64,000 nt of DNA, taken from a bacterium 1xD42-87 (GTDB lineage: Bacteria > Bacillota > Clostridia > Lachnospirales > Lachnospiraceae). The notes under the pieces were generated by a model. It did no database searches. It was not told where the DNA came from and was given only the letters and a program-made list of their open reading frames with translations. Shown piece by piece: positions 17,099 through 25,294 of this stretch (positions within the stretch are counted from its first letter, which is position 1; each line of letters opens with the position of its first letter). Position numbers and translations under genes: made by a program. The DNA lies in assembly GCA_003611805.1 (NCBI GenBank), contig RAYM01000001.1, forward strand, positions 1-64,000. Direction: 5' to 3'.

Positions 17099-18280
17099 TT
17101 ATTTTTTCACACCCTTCGCCCCAGATAAATTCGCATTCTGTAAAATATTGCTGTCGAAGGAAGTGAGCATACTCTGCTCTTCCCGCTCCCTCTTGAGCGC
17201 CAGTTTTATCATATCGTCCAGAAGCTCCTTGTAAGGCTTCCCCAGCGCCTCCCACAGGTAAAAGGCAAGAGACCCCGGAATGGGATTGATCTCGTTGACA
17301 TACACCTGATCCGTGTCCCTGTCGATCATAAAGTCAATGCGGGACACGCCGTTACAGCCAAGTGTCTGGAAAGTTCTCACCGCCAGTTCCCGGATTTTCT
17401 CCCGCTCCTCGGGCGTCAGGTTCGCCGGCAGCTCTCTCTTCGCGGTTCTCATGCCCTCAGAGCCGCCTTTGCCTCCCGCCACATATTTATCTTCATAGCT
17501 TAAAATCTCATCGCTGGAAATCGGCTCCTCGCACTCGGAAGCATGTGCCTCCTCGTAGTCTCCCAGAACCGCACAGTTGATCTCCCGCAGGTTCATGATC
17601 GCCCGTTCGACAAGCACTTTCGGTCCGAAAGTAAAAGCGTACTCCAATGCCTCCCTCAGTTCTTCCCGGTCTTTCGCCACTTTGATTCCCACACTGGAAC
17701 CCAGATTGACAGGTTTCACGATAACGGGATAAGGAATCTTTCGCTCCACCTTGTCGTAAGCCGTCTCTTCGCCGCCCTCGTATTCCTTCCCGTACAATGT
17801 CACGCAGTCCAAAACAGGAATATCGTTATCCTTAAGAACCGTCTTCATCACATATTTATCCATGGTGACCGCCGACGCCATCACATCGCATCCCGCAAAC
17901 GGGATATTGTAATGCCGCAAAAATCCCTGCAGGGAACCGTCCTCCACATTGGCGCCATGCACCACAGGAAATGCGACGTCGATCTGTGCCACCTCGGAAC
18001 TTCCAAATTTTTTCTCCGGGTACTGGATCAGCTTTACGCCGTTCTTCTCCCCCATCAGAAAGACGCGGGTGCTCTTTTTCAATAGTTCCGGGATATTCCG
18101 ATAGTTGGCAATATCCGCGATCAGCTCTCCCGTATAAAGCTCGTTATCCTTCGTGATATAGATGGGAACCAGATCATACTTCTCTTTATCGAAGGAGTTA
18201 TACGCCTGCAATCCCGATATTACGGATACTTCATGCTCCACACTCTTTCCGCCAAAAAAAACCCCTACTCTAATTTTCAT
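17099..18280 (-). CDS. ddl: D-alanine--D-alanine ligase
   Basis: This 393-residue ATP-grasp ligase makes the D-Ala-D-Ala dipeptide for peptidoglycan. Visible segments are GGKSVEHEVSVISG at the N-terminus, VKPVNLGSSVGIKVA in the ATP-binding region, SYEDKYVAGG in the omega loop, and RIDFMID followed by VNEINPIPG for Mg2+ binding near the C-terminus. It is slightly longer than the usual 300-370 residues because of an extended first domain and tail. It is the third gene of a minus-strand cell-wall cluster after the alpha/beta hydrolase and MurF-like genes. D-Ala rather than D-Lac specificity is assumed, not proven. AAGGAGG precedes the ATG. Confidence 0.93.
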   Translation of the reverse strand: MKIRVGVFFGGKSVEHEVSVISGLQAYNSFDKEKYDLVPIYITKDNELYTGELIADIANYRNIPELLKKSTRVFLMGEKNGVKLIQYPEKKFGSSEVAQIDVAFPVVHGANVEDGSLQGFLRHYNIPFAGCDVMASAVTMDKYVMKTVLKDNDIPVLDCVTLYGKEYEGGEETAYDKVERKIPYPVIVKPVNLGSSVGIKVAKDREELREALEYAFTFGPKVLVERAIMNLREINCAVLGDYEEAHASECEEPISSDEILSYEDKYVAGGKGGSEGMRTAKRELPANLTPEEREKIRELAVRTFQTLGCNGVSRIDFMIDRDTDQVYVNEINPIPGSLAFYLWEALGKPYKELLDDMIKLALKREREEQSMLTSFDSNILQNANLSGAKGVKK

Positions 18281-18317
18281 AATTGTTTATTGCCTCCTTC
18301 AATATCCCCTATTATTG

Positions 18318-18437
18318 CAGAACCGTGCTCAGATTGAACTTTACTCAATCCGGGCTCTCGCCCTATCGATTTATTTCGAAACAGTTCTCCGAAAGCAAGC
18401 TTTCTCGCCCTGTTTCTCATAAATCTGCATGGTTCTG
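18318..18437 (-). repeat. Multi-hairpin spacer after murF-like stop codon
   Basis: CAGAACCGTGC (18318-18328) and GCATGGTTCTG (18427-18437) form an 11-bp closing stem with one G-T pair, ending three bases from the stop codon at 18441. Inside are three smaller hairpins: GATTGA/TCAATC, GGGC/GCCC, and GAAACAG/CTGTTTC enclosing GAAAGC/GCTTTC. It is not followed by a T-tract on either strand. Confidence 0.6.
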
Positions 18438-18440
18438 GGC

Positions 18441-20072
18441 TTACGCATAATTGTCCGGCAGATCGTTCTCGATCAGAATAACCTTCTGTTTCTCACCGGG
18501 AATCGCATTTACCATCCGAAACGCCTCCTGCAGATCCTCCACCGGAATCATCCTGTTCTCCGGGAATCCGGCTTCCAGCAGTCCGTCCTGAATCGGCTTT
18601 GTCTGCTCCTTTCCGACAAGCACGGCATAATCGCACTTATCGGCGGCGTACACGCCTACTTCTTTATTTTCATCATACTGCTTTTCACCCAGCTCTACCA
18701 TGCCCGGTGTCAGCAGTATGCGGAGTTCCTTAAACATTGCCAATGTATCGAGCGCCGCCTCAAAACCGTTTTTGTTGGAATTATAGGCGTCATCCAGCAA
18801 TATCCTGTCGCCCTGTTTCACAAGCTGCAGTCTGTGGGGAACGCTCTCCAACTGTTTCACAGGGTAGATCAGTTTTTCCATGGAAATCCCAAGCGTGTGC
18901 GCCACGGCAATGGCGCCCGCTATGTTCTGCACATTGTGGCTGCCCACCAGCTTTGTGTGAAATTCGTATTCCTTCCCGGTTTCATCCTTCATTTTAAAGG
19001 ATGACCCTCTCGGGGAAACCGCAATATCATAGGCGCGAAAATCCGCGTTCTGCGCCGCGATTCCATAGCTGACTATGTTTTTACCTTCCTTCGCGTTTCT
19101 GATATACTCATTGTCGTAGTTTAAAAACACTTTCCCGGACTCCGGCACAGAATCCGCCAACTCAAACTTGGTCGAAACAATGTTTTCTATAGTGTGAAAG
19201 CTTTGCAGATGCTGCGGTCCGATCGAAGTGATGATACCGTAGTCCGGATGCACCAGATCGCATATCTCTTTGATATCTCCCACCTCTCTCGCCCCCATTT
19301 CACAGATAAAAATTTCGTGAAACGGCTTCATATTTTCCCTGATCGTCCGCACCACACCCAGCGTCGTATTATAATTTCCCGGGGTATGCAATACATTATA
19401 TTGTGTGGAAAGCAGCGTGCTCAGATAATATTTCACGCTGGTTTTTCCGTAACTGCCCGTAACCCCGATAATTTTCAGATCAGGCATCTCCCGCAGGATA
19501 CGTGCGGCATCATTGATATAGTACTGATCGATCTTCTTCTCGATCGGGTGATTGACTGCATTTGCCAATAAAATAAGAAATGGCTGCAAAATAAACATAA
19601 CCAGCAAAATCAGCTCCGCATTTCTCAATAACGGATGCGCCGACAGCGGCAGCAGCCCCTGTGAGGTCAAAACCATCCCCCTGCCCGCCGCCATCCACAG
19701 ACCGGGAAGCGCAGCCACCGCTGCGGCAAGGAGATACAAAACACCTGTCGTGATAAGCATCCGCTTCACGCGCAGCGTATAAACCAAGGGTTTCTTCGCT
19801 TTATGCGGTTTGTTGACTAAGATAGTCATCCCATTCATGACACAAGCCGCAATCAGACAGCCCCTGTTCCCAACCATCACCAGCGAAAGTGAAATCAACG
19901 CATACAGGCATTTTCCAAGCAGTCTTCCCACATTGGTATGCACCCGCATCCATTCCCCGTATTCCCTCGGCTTGTAGGAATTCTGCTGAAACATATGCAT
20001 CAGATATAAAATATACCAGACTGCCCCCACCAGATAGGTAGCGAGCCATATGCAAAAAAATATCATATCCAT
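18441..20072 (-). CDS. Membrane-anchored Mur ligase, MurF-like
   Basis: This is a 543-residue protein. About four transmembrane segments fill residues 1-170. A Mur ligase core follows, with P-loop GVTGSYGKTSVKYYL (about 187-201), ICEMGAREVGDI and GPQHLQSFHTIEN, then a C-terminal ligase domain with ILLDDAYNSNKNG. The core matches MurF, which adds D-Ala-D-Ala to UDP-MurNAc-tripeptide, but the usual MurF N-terminal substrate domain is replaced by a membrane domain. It sits 44 bp after the alpha/beta hydrolase gene and before ddl, which supplies D-Ala-D-Ala. It may be the main MurF or a specialised amide ligase. Confidence 0.82.
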   Translation of the reverse strand: MDMIFFCIWLATYLVGAVWYILYLMHMFQQNSYKPREYGEWMRVHTNVGRLLGKCLYALISLSLVMVGNRGCLIAACVMNGMTILVNKPHKAKKPLVYTLRVKRMLITTGVLYLLAAAVAALPGLWMAAGRGMVLTSQGLLPLSAHPLLRNAELILLVMFILQPFLILLANAVNHPIEKKIDQYYINDAARILREMPDLKIIGVTGSYGKTSVKYYLSTLLSTQYNVLHTPGNYNTTLGVVRTIRENMKPFHEIFICEMGAREVGDIKEICDLVHPDYGIITSIGPQHLQSFHTIENIVSTKFELADSVPESGKVFLNYDNEYIRNAKEGKNIVSYGIAAQNADFRAYDIAVSPRGSSFKMKDETGKEYEFHTKLVGSHNVQNIAGAIAVAHTLGISMEKLIYPVKQLESVPHRLQLVKQGDRILLDDAYNSNKNGFEAALDTLAMFKELRILLTPGMVELGEKQYDENKEVGVYAADKCDYAVLVGKEQTKPIQDGLLEAGFPENRMIPVEDLQEAFRMVNAIPGEKQKVILIENDLPDNYA

Positions 20073-20116
20073 TCCTGCCTATGATTCCTCTCTGTCCCGT
20101 TAATATCAACTACCGC

Positions 20117-20881
20117 TCAGCCAAAAAACGCCTGAAGCGCCCCGTTCGCCTTCGCAGGCTGCTCCGCGTAGGAGAAATGTCCCGCGCCCTCGCACACCAC
20201 CAGTCCTGCGTCCGCGATCAGCTCTTCCATCCGTCTCGCATCCTCTATCGGCGTGGCAGTGTCCAGATCGCCCCAGATCAGAAGCGTCGGGCACTTCACA
20301 AGATGAATCAATGGCTCCAAGTCCTCGTTGACCACCTTCACGAGCGTTGTCCGCATCAGGGGCGTTGCATTGTTATAGTCGGAGGAACCGCGTTTGCGGC
20401 GCATCTCTTCCACCGCATCCGGGTAGAGAAAGTGCATCACCTTCGTGCTCATAAAAGCCCTGCCGATCTTATAGCATCTGAGACTCATCTTTTGCCGCAG
20501 GCTTTTCTTCGGCAGAATCCCCGCGCTGTCAATCAATACCGCCCGCTCCACGGTAAAGGGCAAACTTTCTCTTGCATTCATCTTAAAAAACACCCTGCCG
20601 CCAAACGAATGCACCACCACGCTCAGTTTTTCTATCGAAAAGGAAGCGATAAACTTCAATACAAAATCCACGTAGTCATCCACGCACCACGGCTCCGGCG
20701 GCTCGGGCGTCTTCCCAAATCCCGGCATATCAAGGGCAATCACCCGCCTTCCCTGTTTCAGCGTATCAATTACGCTCCGATACAGAGTGATATTGGCTCC
20801 CCAGCCGTGCAGCAGAAGTACGATTTCGCCCTCGCCCTCGTCTATATAGTTCACAGATATTCCTTCTATCTTTTTGACCAT
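20117..20881 (-). CDS. Alpha/beta hydrolase
   Basis: This is a 254-residue alpha/beta-hydrolase-fold protein. HGWG (residues 25-28) forms the oxyanion region, and the nucleophile elbow is HSFGG with Ser92. A late aspartate lies in IWGDLDTATP, and the catalytic histidine is in GAGHFSYAEQP. A cap domain sits between strands 6 and 7. Substrates in this family range from esters to lactones and cannot be deduced. It is the first of three co-directional genes with the MurF-like ligase and ddl, so a cell-envelope role is plausible. GGGAGATTTT precedes the ATG. Confidence 0.85.
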   Translation of the reverse strand: MVKKIEGISVNYIDEGEGEIVLLLHGWGANITLYRSVIDTLKQGRRVIALDMPGFGKTPEPPEPWCVDDYVDFVLKFIASFSIEKLSVVVHSFGGRVFFKMNARESLPFTVERAVLIDSAGILPKKSLRQKMSLRCYKIGRAFMSTKVMHFLYPDAVEEMRRKRGSSDYNNATPLMRTTLVKVVNEDLEPLIHLVKCPTLLIWGDLDTATPIEDARRMEELIADAGLVVCEGAGHFSYAEQPAKANGALQAFFG

Positions 20882-20937
20882 AAAATCTCCCGCACACCTG
20901 CATCTATTTCCAGTCTATGCGCTATTTTTTCCCGACC

Positions 20938-20995
20938 TTTACATATTCTCACAGACTTTACCTCAGGTGTAAAGTCCCAGGCTGAACTACCGGCT
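20938..20995 (-). repeat. Structured repeat, family 3 copy 1
   Basis: The + strand reads ATTCTCACAGACTTTAC, then a short loop, then GTAAAGTC and a CCGGCTGTTT tail. The stem is GACTTTAC/GTAAAGTC. The block aligns with 42734-42786, where the stem bases differ but pairing is retained. Confidence 0.5.
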
Positions 20996-21139
20996 GTTTT
21001 ATACCTATGTTCACCCTTCGGCAAATATGTTTTCAAGCCAGACACATACATTTGTATTGTACTGTATTCCCTCCGTTCTATCAACCGAAAAATAGACGGA
21101 ATCGTGGCATTTATATCTTATCTTCATAAACTATGCCCA

Positions 21140-21241
21140 CTATTCGGCCATATAATCCGCATAATCTGTCTCACTGGCAAATAACATGTATGCCCCGTTC
21201 ACATATCCCATGTAACCGCTCTCCACCGCATATCCCTTCAT
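21140..21241 (-). CDS. 33-residue small protein (MKGYAVESGY...)
   Basis: This short frame encodes 33 residues, beginning MKGYAVESGYMGYVNGAYML and ending DYADYMAE. It is preceded by an excellent ribosome binding site (AAAGGAGG, eight bases before the ATG). It is tyrosine- and glycine-rich, acidic at the C-terminus and has no export signal. The GYMGYVNGxYxLFASExDY pattern looks like a protein family rather than a random frame. I recall similar short proteins in clostridia but cannot name a function. It lies between the charged coiled-coil gene and the alpha/beta hydrolase gene on the same strand. Confidence 0.7.
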   Translation of the reverse strand: MKGYAVESGYMGYVNGAYMLFASETDYADYMAE

Positions 21242-21366
21242 AAATATATCCTCCTTTCAGTCCCGGTTCGCTGATTGAATTGGCGAACTAATGTTCTGAA
21301 AAGAGGATAACATTTGTAAAGTCCTATATTTGGTACTTAAACTTATATTTGTAATTAAAACTCATT

Positions 21367-21909
21367 TTACACCGACACTGATACCTTCGTTCCCGCATCC
21401 TCCGACGGTTCCACCGTCCCTGCATTCGAATAAAACACAGGCTCTAAATCCGCTTTCGGCTTACCGCTTGTTCCGTCATTCAAGTCCACGCCATCCGAAT
21501 CCGTACTGTCTTTCATATCGCCGTCGTCCGCGGTGCTCTCTTTTAGCAGAACCTTGCCGTCCTCGCTGATCTCCACGGTGTCCACAATTTTATCGCCTTT
21601 ATTCTCCTTTCTTTCCTCCTCCAGCTTCTTCTGCAGTTCCTCGCGTTCTTCCCTGCGGTTTTTGATCATCTCCTCGCGCTGTTCTTCCGCGATCTTCCGA
21701 GTTTCCTCCACGTCCTCCTTCATTCCCTCGTCCGCCACTTCCTTATACTCGTACGCATCCTCATGGAAATCGCCCATATATCCCATCGCCCGCTCCATCA
21801 TTGCGGTATCGCCTTTGAGTCTCGCCTCCTTAAAAACCCGAAACGGGGTATTGATCATCTCCATGTTAGTCCGTGCCCCGATCAATCCTTCCATTGTCTT
21901 TGTGTGCAT
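21367..21909 (-). CDS. Charged coiled-coil protein, unknown function
   Basis: This 180-residue protein has no signal peptide. A compact N-terminal part (LIGARTNMEMINTPFRVFKE) leads into a highly charged, probably coiled-coil segment at about residues 55-105. An acidic, Ser/Thr/Asp-rich C-terminal tail follows. The ATG at 21909 is preferred over one 69 bases upstream because AAGGAGG lies directly before it. It follows the sensor kinase gene by about 75 bp on the same strand, so it could be co-transcribed with that two-component system. I do not recognise the family. Confidence 0.72.
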   Translation of the reverse strand: MHTKTMEGLIGARTNMEMINTPFRVFKEARLKGDTAMMERAMGYMGDFHEDAYEYKEVADEGMKEDVEETRKIAEEQREEMIKNRREEREELQKKLEEERKENKGDKIVDTVEISEDGKVLLKESTADDGDMKDSTDSDGVDLNDGTSGKPKADLEPVFYSNAGTVEPSEDAGTKVSVSV

Positions 21910-21984
21910 AGTCGCCCTCCTTTTCAGAAATATCTGCCTATTCCATGTTTCGACACAACAAACCGTCTCTCTTAGCATCCTGTT

Positions 21985-23163
21985 TCAAACAACCTGTTCC
22001 ATGTCATATGCGGTCTCTGCAAGCGGCAGAAGCACGGAAATATCATACACACCGTTCCGTATCTCCGTCTTCATAAGACCGTTATATTTCCGCACCACGT
22101 CGCTCACATTCAGCAGACCGATTCCATGTGCCTGTGTGTTTCCCTTTTCGGTATTTTTGCCTTTTTGTTTTTCACTCTCATTCATGCTGTTCCTTACTTC
22201 CAACAGAAAGCAGCTTTTGACAGCACCCGCCTGTACACTAATAAAAGGCTGTAATCCCGGTTCATATTCTTCCCTCTGTAATCTTTCGCACGCTTCCACC
22301 GCATTGTCCAGTATATTTCCGAAAAGAATGCACAGATCAAACTCGTTGGTATGACACCGCTTCGGTATTCGCACATCACATTCCCATGCAATGCTTTTTT
22401 CCTCCGCCAGTTGCCGTTTCTGACACAAAAGTGCATCCACCGCCCGGTTTCCTGTAGCCTCCTCACTCATTCCAAGCTGTGCGCTGTTTTCCATCCTTTT
22501 TAGATACTCCCCCAGCTTTTCCCACGCCTGATCCTCCCACAGGCCACGCATCGCAAGCACATGGTTTTTCAGGTCATGCCGCAGCCGCTTTGCCTGCGTA
22601 TACTGCTCCTCCAGCGTCTGATAGACCGCCGCCTGTACCCGATACTGTTCCGCCCTTTTCTGCTCCACATAAATTCGATCCATGCCGAACACATATACCC
22701 CCGCCGCAAACAGAGATAAGCCCGACAGAACGCACCATCCGACATAACTGAAAATCTGGTCATAGTACAGTCCCATATTCCCATCGCTTCTGTAAAGAAT
22801 ACCGTAACCTGCGCCCCAGTTTGCCACATAAGTGACAACTGCCACCACAAGCAGAGGAAGTGTCAGCACAGCACACCATTTCCCCGACTTTCCTCGAAAA
22901 GCGCTCGCAAGCCGCCTTCTCACCCCGCACACAGCCATAATTGCTATACAAAAGCCACTCCATCCGATCAGTCTGATTTCTCTCTCCCCTTCAGAACCCA
23001 AAACAGGAACGTCAATGCGCCCTACTGTGTGTTTCCAGACTAACAGCAGGCAGGAAATAAGAGAGTCCGAAAAAAAGTCCGTCAGCCATATCAGCGTAAT
23101 CACGGTCACCAGCATGGACGCTGTCCGTATTCCTTTTTCCGTCTTTTTGCCAAACCGTATCAT
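21985..23163 (-). CDS. GHKL sensor histidine kinase, LytS/AgrC-like
   Basis: This is a 392-residue membrane sensor. About five to six hydrophobic segments fill residues 15-190, a helical dimerisation region follows, and the catalytic part contains RHDLKNH (phospho-acceptor His), GNILDNAVEAC (N box) and GIGLLNV (G box). This is the AgrC/VirS-type GHKL arrangement that pairs with LytTR regulators, usually sensing peptides. No agrB- or agrD-like gene lies beside it, so the signal is unknown. The ATG at 23163, with GGGAAGAG upstream, is preferred to the one at 23184. A structured repeat separates it from the regulator gene. Confidence 0.86.
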   Translation of the reverse strand: MIRFGKKTEKGIRTASMLVTVITLIWLTDFFSDSLISCLLLVWKHTVGRIDVPVLGSEGEREIRLIGWSGFCIAIMAVCGVRRRLASAFRGKSGKWCAVLTLPLLVVAVVTYVANWGAGYGILYRSDGNMGLYYDQIFSYVGWCVLSGLSLFAAGVYVFGMDRIYVEQKRAEQYRVQAAVYQTLEEQYTQAKRLRHDLKNHVLAMRGLWEDQAWEKLGEYLKRMENSAQLGMSEEATGNRAVDALLCQKRQLAEEKSIAWECDVRIPKRCHTNEFDLCILFGNILDNAVEACERLQREEYEPGLQPFISVQAGAVKSCFLLEVRNSMNESEKQKGKNTEKGNTQAHGIGLLNVSDVVRKYNGLMKTEIRNGVYDISVLLPLAETAYDMEQVV

Positions 23164-23190
23164 TTTCTCTTCCCTCTCTCCCATAAAATC

Positions 23191-23297
23191 AATACGGAGA
23201 ATGCCGTTTTTCAGGCATTCTTCTATGCGAAACTTAGCGCTTCTTGGCTTCTCGTCCTATGGTGGAGCGTCTTTAGAAGTACTTTTCGCATTTCTCA
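23191..23297 (-). repeat. Structured intergenic repeat, family 1 copy A
   Basis: AATGCC/GGCATT forms one stem. TGCGAAA (about 23226) pairs with TTTTCGCA (about 23283-23290) around AGCGCTTCT/AGAAGTACT. The inner AAGTCAGC hairpin of the other copies is missing. The right end (TTTCTCA) provides the stop codon of the response regulator gene. It matches 41711-41812 and 43535-43648. Confidence 0.75.
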
Positions 23298-24002
23298 CAA
23301 ACTCCTGCGCATATACGCAAGGATCTCCCCGCAAAACGCTTCGTACCGCCTCTTGGCAATGGCAATCCGCTCCCCATTGTCAAGCACAAGCTCCTGCCTG
23401 TTGTACACGTCTACATATTTCAGATTGACAAGGCAGCTTTTGTGACAGCGGAAAAATCCCTTCCCCTGCAGCTCTCTTTCCAGAATCCCGATCTGTTCGT
23501 AATAGCTGAAAATGCCGCCGGTTCCGTGTATGTCGATCATCCGCCCCCGTATTTCAAAATAATAAATGTCATCCAGAAACAGTTTTCTATTCTGCCTGTC
23601 CCTGCTCACAAGGATAAATGCCTGTGACCGTTCCTCCGTCTTGCAGACAGCTTTTTGAAGCACTTTTTTCAGCTTTTTGTCCTCAATCGGTTTCACCAAA
23701 TACTGAAACGCCTCCACGTCGTAGGCGTCAAACACATAGTCCCGGCTGGCGGAAATAAAAATAAGCAGCTTATCGTACGCCTTTTCCCTGACAAGCTGCG
23801 CCGTCCGCATACCGTCCATACCGCCCATGATGATATCCAGAAAAATGATGTCAAAAGATTCCGGCGACTGTAATAGTTCCCGCCCGTTGTAAAACTGCCG
23901 TATCGTGCAGGGCACATTCATTTCATCCAAAATTCCTCTGATCTTTGTCGCTGTCCTGCTGCACTCCATGACTTCATCATCGCACACCGCGATCCATAAC
24001 AT
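23295..24002 (-). CDS. LytTR-family response regulator
   Basis: This 235-residue protein has a receiver domain with acidic residues Asp8-Asp9 and phospho-acceptor Asp56 in FLDIIMGGMDG, followed by SASRDYVFDAY and the Lys in VKPIEDKK. A LytTR DNA-binding domain fills about residues 130-230, with FFRCHKSCLVNLKYV typical of the family. It acts with the GHKL kinase downstream, most likely as an activator binding direct repeats. It leads the two-gene system; AGGGAG precedes the ATG. Target genes cannot be identified here. Confidence 0.92.
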   Translation of the reverse strand: MLWIAVCDDEVMECSRTATKIRGILDEMNVPCTIRQFYNGRELLQSPESFDIIFLDIIMGGMDGMRTAQLVREKAYDKLLIFISASRDYVFDAYDVEAFQYLVKPIEDKKLKKVLQKAVCKTEERSQAFILVSRDRQNRKLFLDDIYYFEIRGRMIDIHGTGGIFSYYEQIGILERELQGKGFFRCHKSCLVNLKYVDVYNRQELVLDNGERIAIAKRRYEAFCGEILAYMRRSL

Positions 24003-24328
24003 ATTTATACTCCCTTCAAGTGCTCACTTCGCCCGCGCTTGATTTCCTGCTGTGCAAACTCAAAAATTCAATATATATATCGACCGAAAAAGCGACGCGT
24101 TTCCTCTTCTGTCACAAACGGTGCCTCCTATGTAATGACCGTCCGACCATAAAAATCGAATAAGGGGGGGGAAGAATTTCATCTGAGTGCCCGTGTGCAT
24201 AAAAAGAGCGGTAACTCTATCTATATACAAATAGGTATACCGCTATCTTTTTCTATCATAACAATAATGATTATGCACTTTTGTGTGTTCCCGTTATAGA
24301 TATTTTGAGGTTCTGTTTCACTCACCGC
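24003..24328. other. Intergenic region with G8 tract and terminator
   Basis: This 326-bp gap lies upstream of the response regulator and downstream of the PfkB gene. It holds the PfkB terminator (24201-24244), an eight-base G run at 24164-24171 and AT-rich DNA near 24070. No coding frame with a ribosome binding site was seen. Confidence 0.5.
24201..24244 (-). terminator. Rho-independent terminator of pfkB-family gene
   Basis: On the minus strand AGCGGTA (24238-24244) pairs with TACCGCT (24207-24213) around a 24-base loop that can itself pair (CTAT/ATAG). It is followed by CTTTTT. Confidence 0.6.
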
Positions 24329-25252
24329 CTACAGCCCTATCATCCTTCGATACAACTCCCGAATCTGCTCTCCCTCAGCCAGCCACTCCGAAAAGGCAGT
24401 TGCGCTCCCGGCAGCCATTCCCATATAAAAGGCATGCCCGTAGTCCTGTTTTTCCAGCCATCCTGCCATGAATCCCGCCACCATGGAATCTCCCGCGCCA
24501 ACGCCGTTTATGAGACTTCCTGCAGGCACAGGAGACTCAAATACGCTGCCGTCCTCCGCAAGAAGCACGGCGCCCTGTCCTGCCATGGACACAAGCACAT
24601 TGCGCGCTCCCATCTCTTGCATCTTCTTTGCGTAGGGAATAACAGACGCCCTGTCCGCAATCGTCACACCGAATAATTCACCGAGCTCATGCTGGTTTGG
24701 CTTGACTAAAAAAGGATGCCGGGGCAGCGCTTTCACAAGCCCTTTACCCGAAACATCCACCACGGCCAAAATACCCGCAGACAGACTGCCCATCATGCGC
24801 TGGTAAGTGTCCTGCGGCAATGATGCAGGAATACTCCCGGACAGAAACAGCACATCGCCCGCCACAAGCTCCGAAAGCCGTTCCGAAAGCCGCGCAAGAT
24901 CCTCCCCTGAAATATCAGGTCCCTGCCCGTTGATCTCCGTGCCCTCCACCGACTGCAGTTTCACATTGATTCTGGTAAGCCCTTCTTCCAGCGCAATCAG
25001 ACCGTTCCCTATCCCACGTGCTGCAAGCTGCCTTGCCGCCTCCTGCCCGGTAAATCCTGCCACAAAGCCAAGCGCCGTGCTTTCCAGCCCCAGATTCTTT
25101 AACACCGTGGAGACATTGATGCCCTTACCGCCCACAGTCAGGGTTTCTGATTCCGTCCGGTTAGTATATCCCAGTCTGAAATTATCTACCGACACGGTAT
25201 AATCCAGAGACGGGTTTAAAGTTACGGTATATATATGATTCATCTGCCCCAT
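24329..25252 (-). CDS. PfkB-family kinase, 1-phosphofructokinase-like
   Basis: This is a 307-residue ribokinase-fold sugar kinase. The early GGKGINVSTVLKNLG motif binds substrate, and INGVGAGDSMVAGFM near the C-terminus carries the catalytic aspartate and anion hole. The N-terminal TVTLNPSLDYTV is typical of 1-phosphofructokinase and tagatose-6-phosphate kinase (FruK/LacC group). No fructose PTS or deoR-type regulator flanks it, so the choice between fructose-1-phosphate and tagatose-6-phosphate is open. The ATG at 25252 is chosen because GAGGTGG lies five bases upstream; 25243 is an alternative. It probably follows the GGDEF gene on the same strand. Confidence 0.85.
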   Translation of the reverse strand: MGQMNHIYTVTLNPSLDYTVSVDNFRLGYTNRTESETLTVGGKGINVSTVLKNLGLESTALGFVAGFTGQEAARQLAARGIGNGLIALEEGLTRINVKLQSVEGTEINGQGPDISGEDLARLSERLSELVAGDVLFLSGSIPASLPQDTYQRMMGSLSAGILAVVDVSGKGLVKALPRHPFLVKPNQHELGELFGVTIADRASVIPYAKKMQEMGARNVLVSMAGQGAVLLAEDGSVFESPVPAGSLINGVGAGDSMVAGFMAGWLEKQDYGHAFYMGMAAGSATAFSEWLAEGEQIRELYRRMIGL

Positions 25253-25294
25253 CTTTACCACCTCTGCGCATCCTGCATCCGCAAAATATTATAG

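Noticed and set aside
24164-24171. G8 homopolymer as a phase-variable switch
   Set aside because: It lies in non-coding DNA about 160 bases upstream of the response regulator, not between -35 and -10 or within a frame, so no effect is evident.
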